From Hanleya hanleyi (Eukaryota > Mollusca > Polyplacophora > Lepidopleurida > Hanleyidae), in NCBI GenBank assembly GCA_036873755.1, contig JAVTVY010020329.1, positions 1 to 64,000 on the forward strand: 64,000 nucleotides of DNA, in the 5' to 3' direction. Every line of letters begins with the position of its first letter. Position 1 is the stretch's first letter. The notes under the pieces were generated by a model, which was not told the DNA's origin, searched no databases, and saw only the letters and a list, made by a program, of their open reading frames with translations. A program made the translations under genes and the position numbers. Shown here piece by piece: positions 37,001 to 43,379 of this stretch.

Positions 37001-38935
37001 ACTTTTTATGCATTTATGTAACCGATTTTCAATGGTATAAGAGGTACTTTTCTGCTTCTCTTGCCTGAGCAGTTGTGGATGGGTGTTTATCTAGTTGACT
37101 GCTTATCTGCCTGCTTCAAACAGACAAACACGAGGAAAAAACAATTTGCAGTCAAAACATGCGATTGAACGAGACAATGTTACAAACTGCTCCATCCTCT
37201 TGGTGGAATTTCAGGGTTCATCTAAGTGTGATATGAAATGATTCATCGTATATCATAGATACACAGATTCCTTGTAGATTGTGCAAAGTCTGTGATTATT
37301 TGGGACGCAGGTTTTATGTCACCGGTAGTTATATCTGCACATTTTATTTTGACAGTTCGCTTCCCGTGGCTAGGACCCAGTCTTGCTTTCTACAATGACG
37401 TCTTCGATTACATACCAAGAGACTCAACCATCATTATCCGGAAGAGAGGTCTCTACCTCGTATACTCGCAGGTCGTTGTCAATGGAAGAAGGTGTGTGTA
37501 CCAAATACTAACAGCGCATGTCACATGTATATTTGGTCCTATCAGCTAAAGGTGATGTGGAGTTTACCCGAGAGAATCCTCCGTATGGTTTAATATGTTT
37601 ATAAAACCAAAATTTGACAGGTGGGGAAAATTTCATTACCTTCCTCAGCTCTCCCAGGGTTCGGTAACCTAGGTGACTTCGATTTTCTGCATCCTAATCT
37701 CAAAAGTTATGAACTATACATACTTTTCCCCAATTTTCTAATTGCAGCGCGTCGCCCTTGGAGCCATCTTGTGGTTACGAAACTATTCGCAGAAGGTCAG
37801 GTCAAGAGGAAGTGTTACTCAGAAGCGTAGTAACACAAGATGGTCGGTAAGTTGTCGATATAGCCGATGGTTACGTCTCATGTGGGACAGTCCTCGTTTT
37901 TTCATTTTTATCCATCTCGTTATTTTGCTTTAAAAGCACGTTTACAGCATATCTCTTTATCAAAGCAATTTACATGTATCCACTCTGACTTGGTACAAAA
38001 GTGTCTACAGGCTGTCGACATTTGGCTCCGTTTTAGCAACTGGCAAATTAAAGTAGGTTCAAATGTATGTATACAAAAGAATATCAAATATCAGTTTTAT
38101 CGTTAACATATAGGGTGCCCATTTATGAATTTCGAAATGACCACTATGTTAAATCTATTTTTGTGAATATCGCCTTATCTTAACACGTCATAACCTTTAT
38201 TCCATTGATTATAAACCACCAGTATCCAGGGTCAAAGATTCGCATGGTGACATAACCAACGTTTTGTTATGAAAGCCCTCGAGAATTGTAACATAGCTGA
38301 CGCCTGAAACCTATTTTCGGTCATATTTGAATGATCTGATATTGAAAAATAGGCGAATGTGAAATTTGCATTCAGTATTCCAGGAATTTTTCATGCAAAT
38401 CAAAATTGGATTGTTGATACAGAATGCAGTGAGTGTATACGGATAAAACAATCACGAATAATCAACTGGAATACTTTCATCCATAAAAGATAAATTAATT
38501 ATATTGTGGCAACATCTGATGGATTGACCCTGTAAATGTAGGTGTAGCCACGCGAACAAAGTTTCTGACCAGGCCTGGGGTGGGGGAGGGGGGGACATTA
38601 TGCTACTGGTTTTGCAAGTTTCATATGGTTTTAATATTGGATCACTAGGAATTTATATAACTACCACTCTTGCCTTTCCTTGTAGAGAATGGAGTATTTA
38701 TATTTCATCCTTATTTCATCACAGGGGTGCAGGTTACGGATACCCAAGCCATGCTGAGAAATATCCACTGGATACATTGTCACATCTTGGGATATTCTTT
38801 CTGGAAGCGAATGACGAGCTTGCCGTGAGGACGACAGAATACGCCGGGTTTGACTACTTCCTAGAAGACCATACATACAACTACTTTGGATCTGTATCCC
38901 TTGATACAGTTACAATGGAAAACTACAGAAATTAA
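6690..38935 (+). CDS. TNF-superfamily ligand, type II membrane protein, nine-exon gene
   Basis: Role: TNF-family ligands are trimeric type II membrane proteins that bind TNF receptors and signal in immunity and cell death. Nine exons joined at GT/AG sites keep one frame: 6690-7028, 30619-30673, 31056-31106, 31302-31337, 33772-33827, 34640-34700, 37356-37491, 37748-37846 and 38686-38935, coding for 360 aa. Residues 1-46 are cytoplasmic and about 47-74 are a membrane span. 114-179 form a basic stalk with a furin-type RRRQRR at 145-150. About 182-360 are the TNF homology domain, with AIHLRG, the hallmark GLYLVYSQV, a conserved-type Cys in PSCGYE, and a C-terminal DELAV then YFG before the stop. 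The first intron is 23.6 kb and full of transposons. The orthology group (for example EDA-like or TNFSF10/14-like) is not resolved. Exon 5 is the least certain. Confidence 0.85.
7029..8784. other. Start of TNF intron 1, no recognised element
   Basis: Ordinary AT-rich intronic sequence. Short open frames here show no motif and no splice context that I can support. Confidence 0.5.
9006..9816 (+). pseudogene. GIY-YIG endonuclease remnant of Penelope-like element (repeat unit 1)
   Basis: Two overlapping frames together hold the domain. The first (9,006-9,428) has a Cys-rich part GCLTCPLF, then the GIY-YIG core as CIYSVSFKRCSQQYVGQT. The second (9,313-9,816) continues with HFFSFGHGW, the catalytic-Glu region ERNILERELFWMLEL and FQYGLND, the usual end of these domains. 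The shift lies near 9,400, so no intact protein is possible. In the family this enzyme nicks the target DNA to prime reverse transcription. Confidence 0.7.
10292..11102 (+). pseudogene. GIY-YIG endonuclease remnant (repeat unit 2)
   Basis: This is a near-identical second copy of the unit at 9,006-9,816, with the same frame break between the QQYVGQT part and the HFFSF part. A few substitutions are visible, for example ATHRR here against ATNRR in unit 1. The shared frameshift shows that the duplication happened after the segment was already dead. Confidence 0.7.
11372..13080 (+). pseudogene. Penelope-like reverse transcriptase remnant (copy A)
   Basis: Frame-broken RT. Readable pieces in order: the linker with its CxC motif damaged (R-Y-C instead of C-D-C, near 11,425), YREPRRINLKADQ (11,530s), DWLDLAKRK, the VPEDKSPNNIIL region, RRYINVGRHKAFFSTT (12,320s), motif B as GTPMGTNCSTLLADI, and motif C as RYIEDLLAV, where the first catalytic Asp of YxDD is Glu. 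Many stops and shifts separate these. It directly follows the endonuclease units on the same strand and is not functional. Confidence 0.75.
13081..13420 (+). mobile_element. 3' tail of Penelope-like copy A
   Basis: Contains the tail blocks shared by all copies: GTTTCGAGACTTGT, a GAGTGAGAT block, CATCATGATGTCTTGCCGGC, ATTGAAAACTGTTAAG, GGTCTCTAGATTATGGACGC and GGAAATTCTTTGATTGAC. Its role in the element (pseudo-LTR or 3' UTR) is inferred from its constant position after the RT. Confidence 0.6.
13790..14690 (-). mobile_element. Non-LTR retrotransposon (LINE) 3' end
   Basis: On the minus strand a coding remnant is followed by a short 3' UTR ending in AATAAACTGAAACTGAAACTG, a simple terminal repeat typical of CR1/jockey-like LINE tails. 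The orientation is opposite to the TNF gene. The insertion is 5'-truncated, as is usual for LINEs. Confidence 0.65.
13984..14680 (-). pseudogene. C-terminal end of LINE ORF2 (post-RT domain), broken
   Basis: The open stretch from 14,343 down holds the post-RT signature of CR1/jockey-like ORF2: RAMRIILQCG, then CKWLSVKQRFYFNRCVLVWK, TLNKEMPVHL, HNTRNAVNG, then LGALCWNSLPNEI and TFKRHCKNHIL near the end. The same frame continues upstream through FDKIQNR to one TAG near 14,380 and then about 98 further open codons to 14,680. I could not match that upstream part to a LINE motif. Confidence 0.65.
14700..15050 (-). mobile_element. Penelope-like tail fragment
   Basis: Minus-strand order matches the shared tail: a degraded GGAATTTCTGCATTCATAG block, the AAAACGGTTGACC block, then the segment around CAATCACAATCAAAGGGTGAC, and the GTTTCGTAAATTG end near 15,010. 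It has no coding part and looks like a solo tail or old truncated copy. Confidence 0.5.
15051..17687. other. TNF intron 1, no recognised gene
   Basis: Around 15,780-16,070 there is a loose repetition of GGAATGGCAT / ATTCCATTTGGAA motifs (TTCCAAATGGAATGGCAT at 15,885), possibly an old minisatellite. Otherwise I see nothing I can name. A G-rich run at 17,584-17,601 and a GCGCGCG run near 17,610 are low-complexity. Confidence 0.4.
17688..17925 (-). repeat. 5S-rRNA-derived SINE
   Basis: Read on the minus strand, 17,911-17,819 follows 5S rRNA: a TCTCGTCAGATCACCGAAG-like part, AAGTTAAGCAACG, then CAATACTTGGATGGGTGACC and GGGTGCTGTAC. 5S normally reads CTAGTACTTGGATGGG and GGTGCTGTA at these places. 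The non-5S body extends to 17,688, ending in a TCACTCACGCACC-like tail. This is the SINE3-type arrangement. It is not a functional 5S gene, because the body is unrelated and the 5' part is diverged. Confidence 0.75.
17926..21439. other. TNF intron 1, no supported gene
   Basis: Contains a (GGT)n run at 18,287-18,305 and a C-rich run at 20,000-20,024. Several open frames exist. The longest is minus strand 21,126-20,647 (159 codons from a GTG; first ATG internal), with a hydrophobic start (LLLSFYFIFHLSA) but no motif I recognise and no splice context. I do not call it a gene. Confidence 0.4.
21440..21797 (-). mobile_element. 3' tail of Penelope-like copy B
   Basis: Minus-strand blocks in the same order as in copies A, C and D, including CATCATGATGTCTTG, GTGAAAACTGTTGACCGA, GCTAATGCTGTTATATGG, ATAGGTTTTTAGATTATGG and GACGTGGAGATTCTTTAATG. 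Confidence 0.6.
21798..22745 (-). pseudogene. Penelope-like RT palm and C-terminal part (copy B)
   Basis: 315 open codons. Motif A region is STWDFSTLYTTTPHQDLI. Motif B is HIGITMGTNCAPLLTDLY. Motif C is RYIDDLLAV with both catalytic Asp present. The thumb-side RRLYDKRDDYNFDIVNYPFL follows, and it ends SVQDLCRYVSKLVSNFA. It is separated by a frame break from its N-terminal part, so the protein is not intact, although the palm is well kept. Confidence 0.7.
22860..23489 (-). pseudogene. Penelope-like RT N-terminal part (copy B)
   Basis: 209 codons open. In order: CKHIVTGDLDVVSNKDL, GPKYREPRRINLKADQ, DWLDLSKSKVVETIRHIDRS, then FVIVPADKAPNNIIFICKYY, the conserved fingers-region signature of this RT group. 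The TGT-GAT-TGT linker lies just upstream at 23,493-23,501. The frame breaks before the palm (22,745-22,860). Confidence 0.7.
23633..25320 (+). pseudogene. Penelope-like RT remnant (copy C)
   Basis: Readable pieces: NAVKEFGGNLYTSGGYSCDC, CKHIGTGNLDGVNDKDLRLL, then TGA where copy B has the Gly of GPKYREP. Next come FVIVPADKAPNNIIFICKYY (24,090s), WTSKMHKSQYKARFISGSRS, motif B with TGA in place of its Cys (PMGTN-stop-APLLADLY, 24,830s) and motif C as RYTDNLLAV. The second catalytic Asp of YxDD is Asn. Another TGA replaces Trp in DWLDL (about 23,965). The gene is dead. Confidence 0.75.
23634..25745 (+). mobile_element. Penelope-like element copy C (RT plus tail, no endonuclease)
   Basis: Plus strand, 5' end directly against the 5' end of copy B. 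The linker CxC motif (S-C-D-C-E, Cys codons at 23,729 and 23,735) is followed by RT with several stops, then the shared tail (25,300-25,745). B and C together form an inverted pair with both 5' ends at the centre. Confidence 0.75.
25746..30618. other. Rest of TNF intron 1, with Penelope tail fragments and small repeats
   Basis: Fragments resembling the Penelope tail are at about 26,470-26,610 and 26,990-27,110 (GGCGCGGAAATTTATTGTGGACGACGG), and a short one near 29,045-29,080. About 27,970-28,400 has three reverse-oriented relatives of the ~190-bp repeat at 31.6-33.1 kb (GATGAAACTTGATCTAAAT). A (CATC)n run lies at 30,330-30,363. The rest shows nothing I can name. Confidence 0.4.
30619..30673 (+). 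CDS. TNF ligand exon 2 (stalk)
   Basis: Polypyrimidine tract TTTTCTTCTCTTTTAG precedes it and a GTAAAG donor follows. It adds 18 codons (NVHVSGDNTRKDSYIVER) plus one base (phase 1). Confidence 0.65.
31056..31106 (+). CDS. TNF ligand exon 3 (basic stalk, first half of furin site)
   Basis: Acceptor TTTTCTTTTCAG, donor GTGAGT, phase 1 to 1. It encodes DTITQTRASRKLLRRRQ, Lys/Arg-rich, and completes a furin-type site with the next exon. Confidence 0.65.
31302..31337 (+). CDS. TNF ligand exon 4 (second half of furin site)
   Basis: A 36-bp microexon with acceptor TTCTTCTGTCAG and donor GTGAGT. It reads RRHCPCDRAYIQ, so the junction with exon 3 gives RRRQRR followed by a CPC motif. Small size lowers certainty, but both splice sites are strong and phases agree. 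Confidence 0.6.
31617..33075. repeat. Diverged ~190-bp tandem repeat, about seven units, in a TNF intron
   Basis: Units begin with TTGATTGGGTAAGAAATAAATG-like sequence near 31,617, 32,078, 32,272, 32,475, 32,632, 32,813 and 33,015. They continue with a GATTTAGATC / CATCTCACCAATG part, a GGGACAGATAGGGAATGA part and a TTTTTGAACAGG part. Spacings of about 157-203 bp and high divergence indicate an old array. Penelope tail sequence interrupts it at 31,838-32,060. Confidence 0.6.
31838..32060 (+). mobile_element. Penelope-like tail fragment in a TNF intron
   Basis: Plus strand: ATCGAACATCATCATGTCTTG, GAACTGTTGACCGCTTCTCTG, GGAATTGGTGCT, GTAGGTCATTCAATTATTGACGC, GGAAATTCTTTTATGGACGACGG. Same order as the tail of copy C. 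No RT is attached. Confidence 0.6.
33391..33482. repeat. Hairpin with 25-bp perfect arms
   Basis: Bases 33,391-33,415 (GTAGAATGACTAGTTCTGAA onward) and 33,458-33,482 are exact reverse complements, with a 42-bp loop. Function unknown. The arms also contain the palindrome ACTAGT. Confidence 0.75.
33772..33827 (+). CDS. TNF ligand exon 5 (stalk)
   Basis: Acceptor TTTCATTGCAG, donor GTGAGT. The phase converts from 1 to 0, which is needed to reach the TNF domain in frame. It encodes EMIATELNKTQRFVRSLSS, ending just before the TNF homology domain. This is the least secure exon, because no motif supports it. Confidence 0.5.
33926..34113. mobile_element. piggyBac-type MITE, 188-bp deleted derivative
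   Basis: Starts TTAACCCTACCAGGCCTGG and ends GATATAGGGTTAA. The internal CATTTTCTGGTAGCGCTTGA and AGCTCAAGGGGTAAGAAA match the right part of the 51,012-51,611 copy. The left and middle parts are deleted. It sits in the TNF intron. Confidence 0.7.
34640..34700 (+). CDS. TNF ligand exon 6 (start of TNF homology domain)
   Basis: Acceptor TTATTTTTCAG, donor GTATAG. It encodes LNAIHLRGPEETHRVLKGSQ. The AIHLRG stretch matches the first beta-strand motif (A-H-L-x-G) of TNF domains. Confidence 0.75.
34782..35026. repeat. Degenerate ~33-bp tandem repeat
   Basis: About seven units built on TGTGACATAAAATATGTGC with variable fillings, spaced 33-50 bp, in the TNF intron after exon 6. Confidence 0.55.
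35027..37355. other. TNF intron 6, including a Penelope tail fragment at ~35,860-36,070
   Basis: At 35,860-36,070 the minus strand resembles the Penelope tail (reverse complements of CAATTTCTTGCAACAGAGA, ATCATCATGATGGTCTTGTC, GTATTTCAGTCACGATATGAG and CCCGAGTTAAGCGGAATT). The remainder shows no gene or repeat that I can name. Confidence 0.45.
37356..37491 (+). CDS. TNF ligand exon 7 (core of TNF domain)
   Basis: Acceptor TTTATTTTGACAG, donor GTGTGT. It encodes FPWLGPSLAFYNDVF, an IIIRKR strand, and GLYLVYSQVVVNGRR, the best known TNF signature (GLYxxYSQV). This exon alone identifies the family. Confidence 0.85.
37748..37846 (+). CDS. TNF ligand exon 8
   Basis: Acceptor TTTTCTAATTGCAG, donor GTAAGT. 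It encodes SPLEPSCGYETIRRRSGQ and EEVLLRSVVTQDG. A Cys followed by a basic stretch and an LLRS-like strand fits the E-F region of TNF domains. Confidence 0.75.
37847..38685. other. TNF intron 8
   Basis: AT-rich. A scrap CAGGCCTGGGGTGGGGGAGGG at 38,570-38,595 matches the G-rich end of the piggyBac-type MITE family. Nothing else recognised. Confidence 0.5.
38686..38935 (+). CDS. TNF ligand exon 9 (C-terminal TNF domain and stop)
   Basis: Acceptor CTTTCCTTGTAG. It encodes the C-terminal strands: GIFFLEANDELAVRTT, where the F-L-x-x-x-D-x-L-x-V pattern is typical, and YNYFGSVSL, matching the terminal (T/Y)-(F/Y)-F-G strand. The stop TAA is at 38,933-38,935. No clear AATAAA follows closely, so the 3' end is not fixed. 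Confidence 0.8.
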
Positions 38936-39269
38936 ATGAAAAGAAAAATCCAGAGTTGGATCACAATGTATCAGATCACAAGTCTACCTGTCGGAGCTAC
39001 CACAGTTATCTCCCCTGGTTACCTTGTTCAGGTGTATCAAATCTACTCAAGGGGAGATAATCCTGATTGGCGGTTGCCACTGTGAGTTGAATCATATGAT
39101 ATTCGTTGTAAAGTGGTCATCTAAAGAATGATGTATCTCAGCCACGCTTTGTTTGTGACTTCATATGAACACCACGACCACTAGCCCCGGGTTAAGCGGA
39201 ATTAGACACAAGTTACGAAACGCAACGTCATAGATCTTGCATGCTACGCTCGTATTTTGCTATTGCAAG

Positions 39270-39662
39270 CGTCTAATCGGTCATCCATAATTCAGCCGTC
39301 GTCCATTAGAGAATATCCGCGTCCATAATCCAAAGACCTATTCCATATTCCATATAACAGTATTAGCACCAAATTCAAAAAGACAATCATAGTATACATA
39401 AACATAGACTTGTTTCCTGCAAGAGAGAAGCGGTCAACAGTTTTCAATGATGCCGGCAAGACATCATGATGTTCCAAAATATCAAATGCGTATCGCTGAT
39501 CAGTATTCTTAATCCATAATATTCGTTGTAAAGTCGTCATCTAAAGAATGATGTATCTCAGTCACGCTTTGATTGTGACTGTTCATATGAGTACCATGAG
39601 GATCTTGAAGTACATGGGTTCATACGGCCCCTAGCCCCGGGTTAAGCGGAATTAGACTGAAG
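39270..39662 (-). mobile_element. 3' tail of Penelope-like copy D
   Basis: Minus-strand blocks in canonical order: AAGCGTGACTGAGATAC, TTACAACGAATATTATGG, CATCATGATGTCTTGCCGGC, ATTGAAAACTGTTGACCGCT, AATTTGGTGCTAATACTGTT, GGTCTTTGGATTATGGACGC and CTAATGGACGACGG. An 82-codon frame crosses it (39,540-39,292) with a hydrophobic stretch, but other copies do not keep it open, so I do not call a gene. Confidence 0.6.
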
Positions 39663-40790
39663 TTACGAAACGTAGCGCCATAGATCTTGCACGCTACGTT
39701 CGTATTTTGCTATCAGCATGCGATATGTATCGCCAAATTTGAGAAACTTTGAGTGGAGGCGCTTGGTGGAATAGCCCTGTTTTATAAGTTTCTGCAACAA
39801 TGTTTTGTGACGTTGATTAAAATCGTCACATTTAACACAGGATCTAGCAAATGCTGCTAAGCGAGATATGTATACGCCATATGCAGGTCCCACTGGAATA
39901 TTACTATCCAGAAAGGGATAGTTTACGATGTCGAAATTGTAATCATCTCTTTTGTCATAAAGTCGACGAGAGAGAATGCCCGCTTCATTTTTATAGAGAT
40001 ATAGATCTAAATATGATGTGCCTGTAGGGCTGTCTGTAGTTTCCTTCAAATCCAGTGAAGGTGGATATATATCCTTCACTGCGTCATTTATATAGCGATT
40101 ATCCACAGCGAGAAGATCGTCTATATAGCGTTTGGTGAATGAGAAGGAACGGGCTTTGAATGGATCGGTTTTTGAAAGCGCCTGCATATAGTCATATTCA
40201 TAATAGAACAGATACAGGTCGGCCAACAGGGGTGCACAATTAGTACCCATTGGAATACCTATATGCTGCTGATATATTGTGTTGCCAAATTTCACATAGA
40301 TATTTTTAATGAGAAATTCAAGCAGCTCTATAAACAAAGAAACATCCCATGAATGATATCTCTTGTATGTAGTAGAGCTAAAGAATGCTTTATGGCTTCC
40401 GACATTAATATATCTACGATCAGTTTTCTTGAACACAGATACTATTAATGAACTTAGACGGTCAATAAGGTACTGATGAGGGATTGTAGTATAGAGAGTC
40501 GAGAAATCCCATGTGGATACATGTTTGTACGGTATGTGACCTTTAGCATCAAGTTCTTCCGTAAGACATTTTGAGTTTTTCAATATCCACATACATTCAA
40601 CGCCAGAGTTCTTAGAAATAGTGGCGCAATACCTTTCCCAAAATGCTTTTACCTCCTGAAGGGCCCTCGTCAGTAGGGTTGAAAGAAGCTTGATGGTGCA
40701 GCTTCTAGAACCAGCTATGAATCTAGCTTTGTATGGTGATTTATGCATTTTGGGAGTCCAGTTTTGGGAGCGTGCGATATGTATCGCCAA
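39663..40790 (-). CDS. Penelope-like reverse transcriptase, 5'-truncated, palm intact (copy D)
   Basis: 375 codons open without a stop, the best-kept RT in the window. The first ten residues come from the fused partial copy. RT sequence then starts at WTPKMHKSPYKARFIAGSRS. Motif A region is STWDFSTLYTTIPHQYLI, motif B HIGIPMGTNCAPLLADLYLF, motif C RYIDDLLAV with both Asp present, then RRLYDKRDDYNFDIVNYPFL and CVKCDDFNQRH. The fingers part, linker and endonuclease are missing, so it cannot retrotranspose by itself. In the family this enzyme copies element RNA at a nicked target. Confidence 0.75.
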   Translation of the reverse strand: MAIHIARSQNWTPKMHKSPYKARFIAGSRSCTIKLLSTLLTRALQEVKAFWERYCATISKNSGVECMWILKNSKCLTEELDAKGHIPYKHVSTWDFSTLYTTIPHQYLIDRLSSLIVSVFKKTDRRYINVGSHKAFFSSTTYKRYHSWDVSLFIELLEFLIKNIYVKFGNTIYQQHIGIPMGTNCAPLLADLYLFYYEYDYMQALSKTDPFKARSFSFTKRYIDDLLAVDNRYINDAVKDIYPPSLDLKETTDSPTGTSYLDLYLYKNEAGILSRRLYDKRDDYNFDIVNYPFLDSNIPVGPAYGVYISRLAAFARSCVKCDDFNQRHKTLLQKLIKQGYSTKRLHSKFLKFGDTYRMLIAKYERSVQDLWRYVS

Positions 40791-40929
40791 ATTTGAGAAA
40801 CTTCGAGTGGAGGCGATTGGTGATATAGCCCTATTTTATGAGTTTTTGCAATAACGACGTTTGACGTTGATTAAAATCGTCATATTTAACTACTTATTGA
40901 CTAATCATCACTTGTAATGACTGTCGGTT

Positions 40930-41680
40930 TGGTCCTGGTCAATATTCTTAACTCAGGAGTATTGACTGACTGTCTGATTATGGCCTCTATTCTTGGCTGA
41001 GGAGTACTGACTGTCTGATTATGGTCTCTACGCTTAACTCAGGATTACTGACTGTCTGATTATGGTTTCTATTCTTGGCTGAGGAGTACTGACTGTCTGA
41101 TTATGGCCTCTATTCTTGGCTGAGGAGTACTGGCTGTCTGATTATGGTCTCTATGCTTAACTCAGGAGTACTGACTGTCTGATTATGGTTTCTATTCTTG
41201 GCTGAGGAGTACTGACTGTCTGATTATGGTCTCTATTCTTGGCTGAGGAGTACTGACTGTCTGATTATGGTCTCTATTCTTGGCTCAGGAGTACTGACTG
41301 TCTGATTATGGTCTCTATTCTTGGCTGAGGAGTATTGACTGTCTGATTATGGTCTCTATTCTGGGCTCAGGAGTACCGACTGTCTGATTATGGTCTCTAT
41401 TCTTAACTCAGGAGTACTGACTGTCTGATTACCGTCTCTATTCTTGGCTGAGGAGTACTGACTGTCTGAGTATGGTCTCTATTCTTAACTCAGGAGTACT
41501 GACTGTTTCCCTGATTCCGACCATCATTTTTAACTCAGGAGTACTGACTGTCTCTCTGATCCAGACCACCATTCTTAAACTCAGTCCGCCTGACTCCGAC
41601 CACCATTCCTAAACTCAGGTGTATTGACTGTCGGTCTGACCCAGACCCCCATTCTTAAACTCAGGAGTACTGATTGCCCT
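40930..41680. repeat. 41-bp minisatellite, about 15 units, decaying to the right
   Basis: Unit: TTGGCTGAGGAGTACTGACT, then GTCTGATTATGG, then a CTCTATTC spacer. Successive TGTCTGATT motifs are spaced 41 bp. Two unit flavours alternate (TTGGCTGAGG and TTAACTCAGG). Beyond 41,500 units become irregular (CTCAGGAGTACTGACTGTC with CCAGACCACC spacers). Confidence 0.85.
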
Positions 41681-41687
41681 TAATTAG

Positions 41688-42806
41688 CAAACTGATGAGT
41701 ACTCCTCACAAGCAGTGTACCTAGAGGTTTACCTTGGGAAGTACTCCTCAAATATGCAAATGCAGAGGATTACTCCTCGCTAGACTGCACAGACCCTGTC
41801 TAGTGAAGCCTCCTACACCTCACTACACTGCAAACTCTGACCTAGTTTTCCCTGCATGAGTTACACTCCTTACAGAACTCTCTGCTGCAGAATGGTAGAT
41901 TTAAACATCGCCAATTAACTGATTTTGAAAAAGGCGAGCAAATAAGTGAATTAGTATTTGTTGCGAGTGGTAGGTTATTAATCTTCTTTTGTATGATGTT
42001 GAGCTTTCATTATGAAGGATAAAGTAGAAGGTGGGTATATTGAAAGAAGTGTGTGTTCATTTAAGTTGTTCATTAGTGAATTTCTTCATGATATTCATAC
42101 AATTTCAAAGTGAACCTAGTAAACTAGCAGTGAGTTGTTGTACATGTACCAAATGAATGCAATAATTTTTAGTAGTCCATTTCTTGGAACACAATTTTAA
42201 TCACTATAGTGTCTTGTGAGTGAATTAAACAGAGCAAGTTTACACAATGGCAGGTATAACTCTGTTAGGTAAATAGATAGCAGCGTTAACAGCTCGAACC
42301 ATACAAATCAATACTGATTTAGTTGCTTGCATTACTAACATTCTGATTGTATTCATCAAGTATTTAATTACTGGTCATATTCAATTAACGAATTCTTCGG
42401 ATGACATGATTATTATATCAAACACCATGATAATTGTAACTGGGTACTTACACTCCAGAGTCTAGTGGAGGAGTACTCCTCTGCCTACACTGCAGGCTAC
42501 ATTGCAGCCTTATTGAAATAAATGGGCACTCCTCTGATGCAGTGTAGTCTGCAGTGTAGCCAGAGGAGTACCCGGTCACCTACACTACAGTCTACACTGC
42601 AGCAGGGGAATACACTGCACCAGACGAGTACTCCTCAGAATGTAAGCTGCACTTAAATAATTGGGACACTCCTCTAGCTACAATACAGACTACATTGCAG
42701 TCAACTCATCCAGTTGATGCAGTGTAGTTGCAGTATACACTATCCTATTGGTACTCCTCTAGCTACTCCTCTGACTACACTGCACTACTCCTCAGTTTGC
42801 CAAGGG
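41688..42806. mobile_element. Small non-autonomous DNA transposon inserted in the minisatellite
   Basis: The left end GCAAACTGATGAGTACTCCT and the complement of the right end GCAAACTGAGGAGTA form short terminal inverted repeats. Both flanks carry subterminal motifs GGAGTACTCCTC and TACACTGCAG / CTGCAGTGTAG many times in both orientations. The AT-rich core (41,900-42,420) has no coding capacity. I see no clear target duplication, so the superfamily is unassigned. Confidence 0.6.
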
Positions 42807-43045
42807 GTCAGTCTGATCCAAGTCATCATTAATCACAGGATTAATAACAATTGACTGTCGGTCATTTGTTGACCACTATTCTTAAATCCTTGAGTACTGA
42901 CTGTCGGTCTGCCCCCTATCATCATTCTTCAACACAGGAGTACTGACTGTCTGTCACATCCAAGTCATCATTCTTCTTGATTATCCATGAGTACTGTCTA
43001 TCTGACCCCGATCAGCATTCTTTAACTCACTGGTACGACGTGATC
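42807..43045. repeat. Continuation of the minisatellite beyond the insertion
   Basis: GACTGTCGGTC, CATCATTCTT, CACAGGAGTACTGACTGTC and CCAAGTCATCATTCTT repeat the irregular units seen at 41,520-41,680. This shows that the transposon split one array. Confidence 0.7.
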
Positions 43046-43379
43046 CGGAACGCCATTGTTAGACCCATGAGTCTCTGTTTCTCCAAAGCGTCAGGTAATA
43101 TATGGACGATTGATAGCTATATTTCGACACTTTCGGACGCATGAATACTACATTTATAAATTACTTTTCTATTTATAATCCGGCCCCGGAAAGTTAGTCT
43201 TGGCGAAGAATAGATGCAGTAGCGTGAATACTGTTTAGCGAGAATACGGATCTGATTTAATTTGATAGGTTCACACGCGGACTTTCTTTGAATAAAGTTA
43301 TAAAGGTAAACTGCAACGAGTTGAATATCGGTTACACTGAAACTCGATGGCTGAACAAGTTAATGTCTCAAACGGAATA

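Larger units (their letters stand above)
39090..40890 (-). mobile_element. Penelope-like element copy D with partial tandem copies at both ends
   Basis: Minus strand. The main body has RT (40,790-39,663) and the shared tail (39,680-39,270). Downstream, 39,255-39,090 repeats the tail start a second time. Upstream, 40,885-40,765 repeats the RT C-terminal region (AAGTTTCTCAAATTTGGCG block) fused to the main copy. Partial tandem copies, or pseudo-LTRs, are typical of Penelope-like insertions. The right end lies directly against a 41-bp minisatellite. Confidence 0.75.

Noticed and set aside
40930..41680. CRISPR-like repeat array
   Set aside because: Units are contiguous head-to-tail without unique spacers, and the context is animal nuclear DNA. 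It is a minisatellite.
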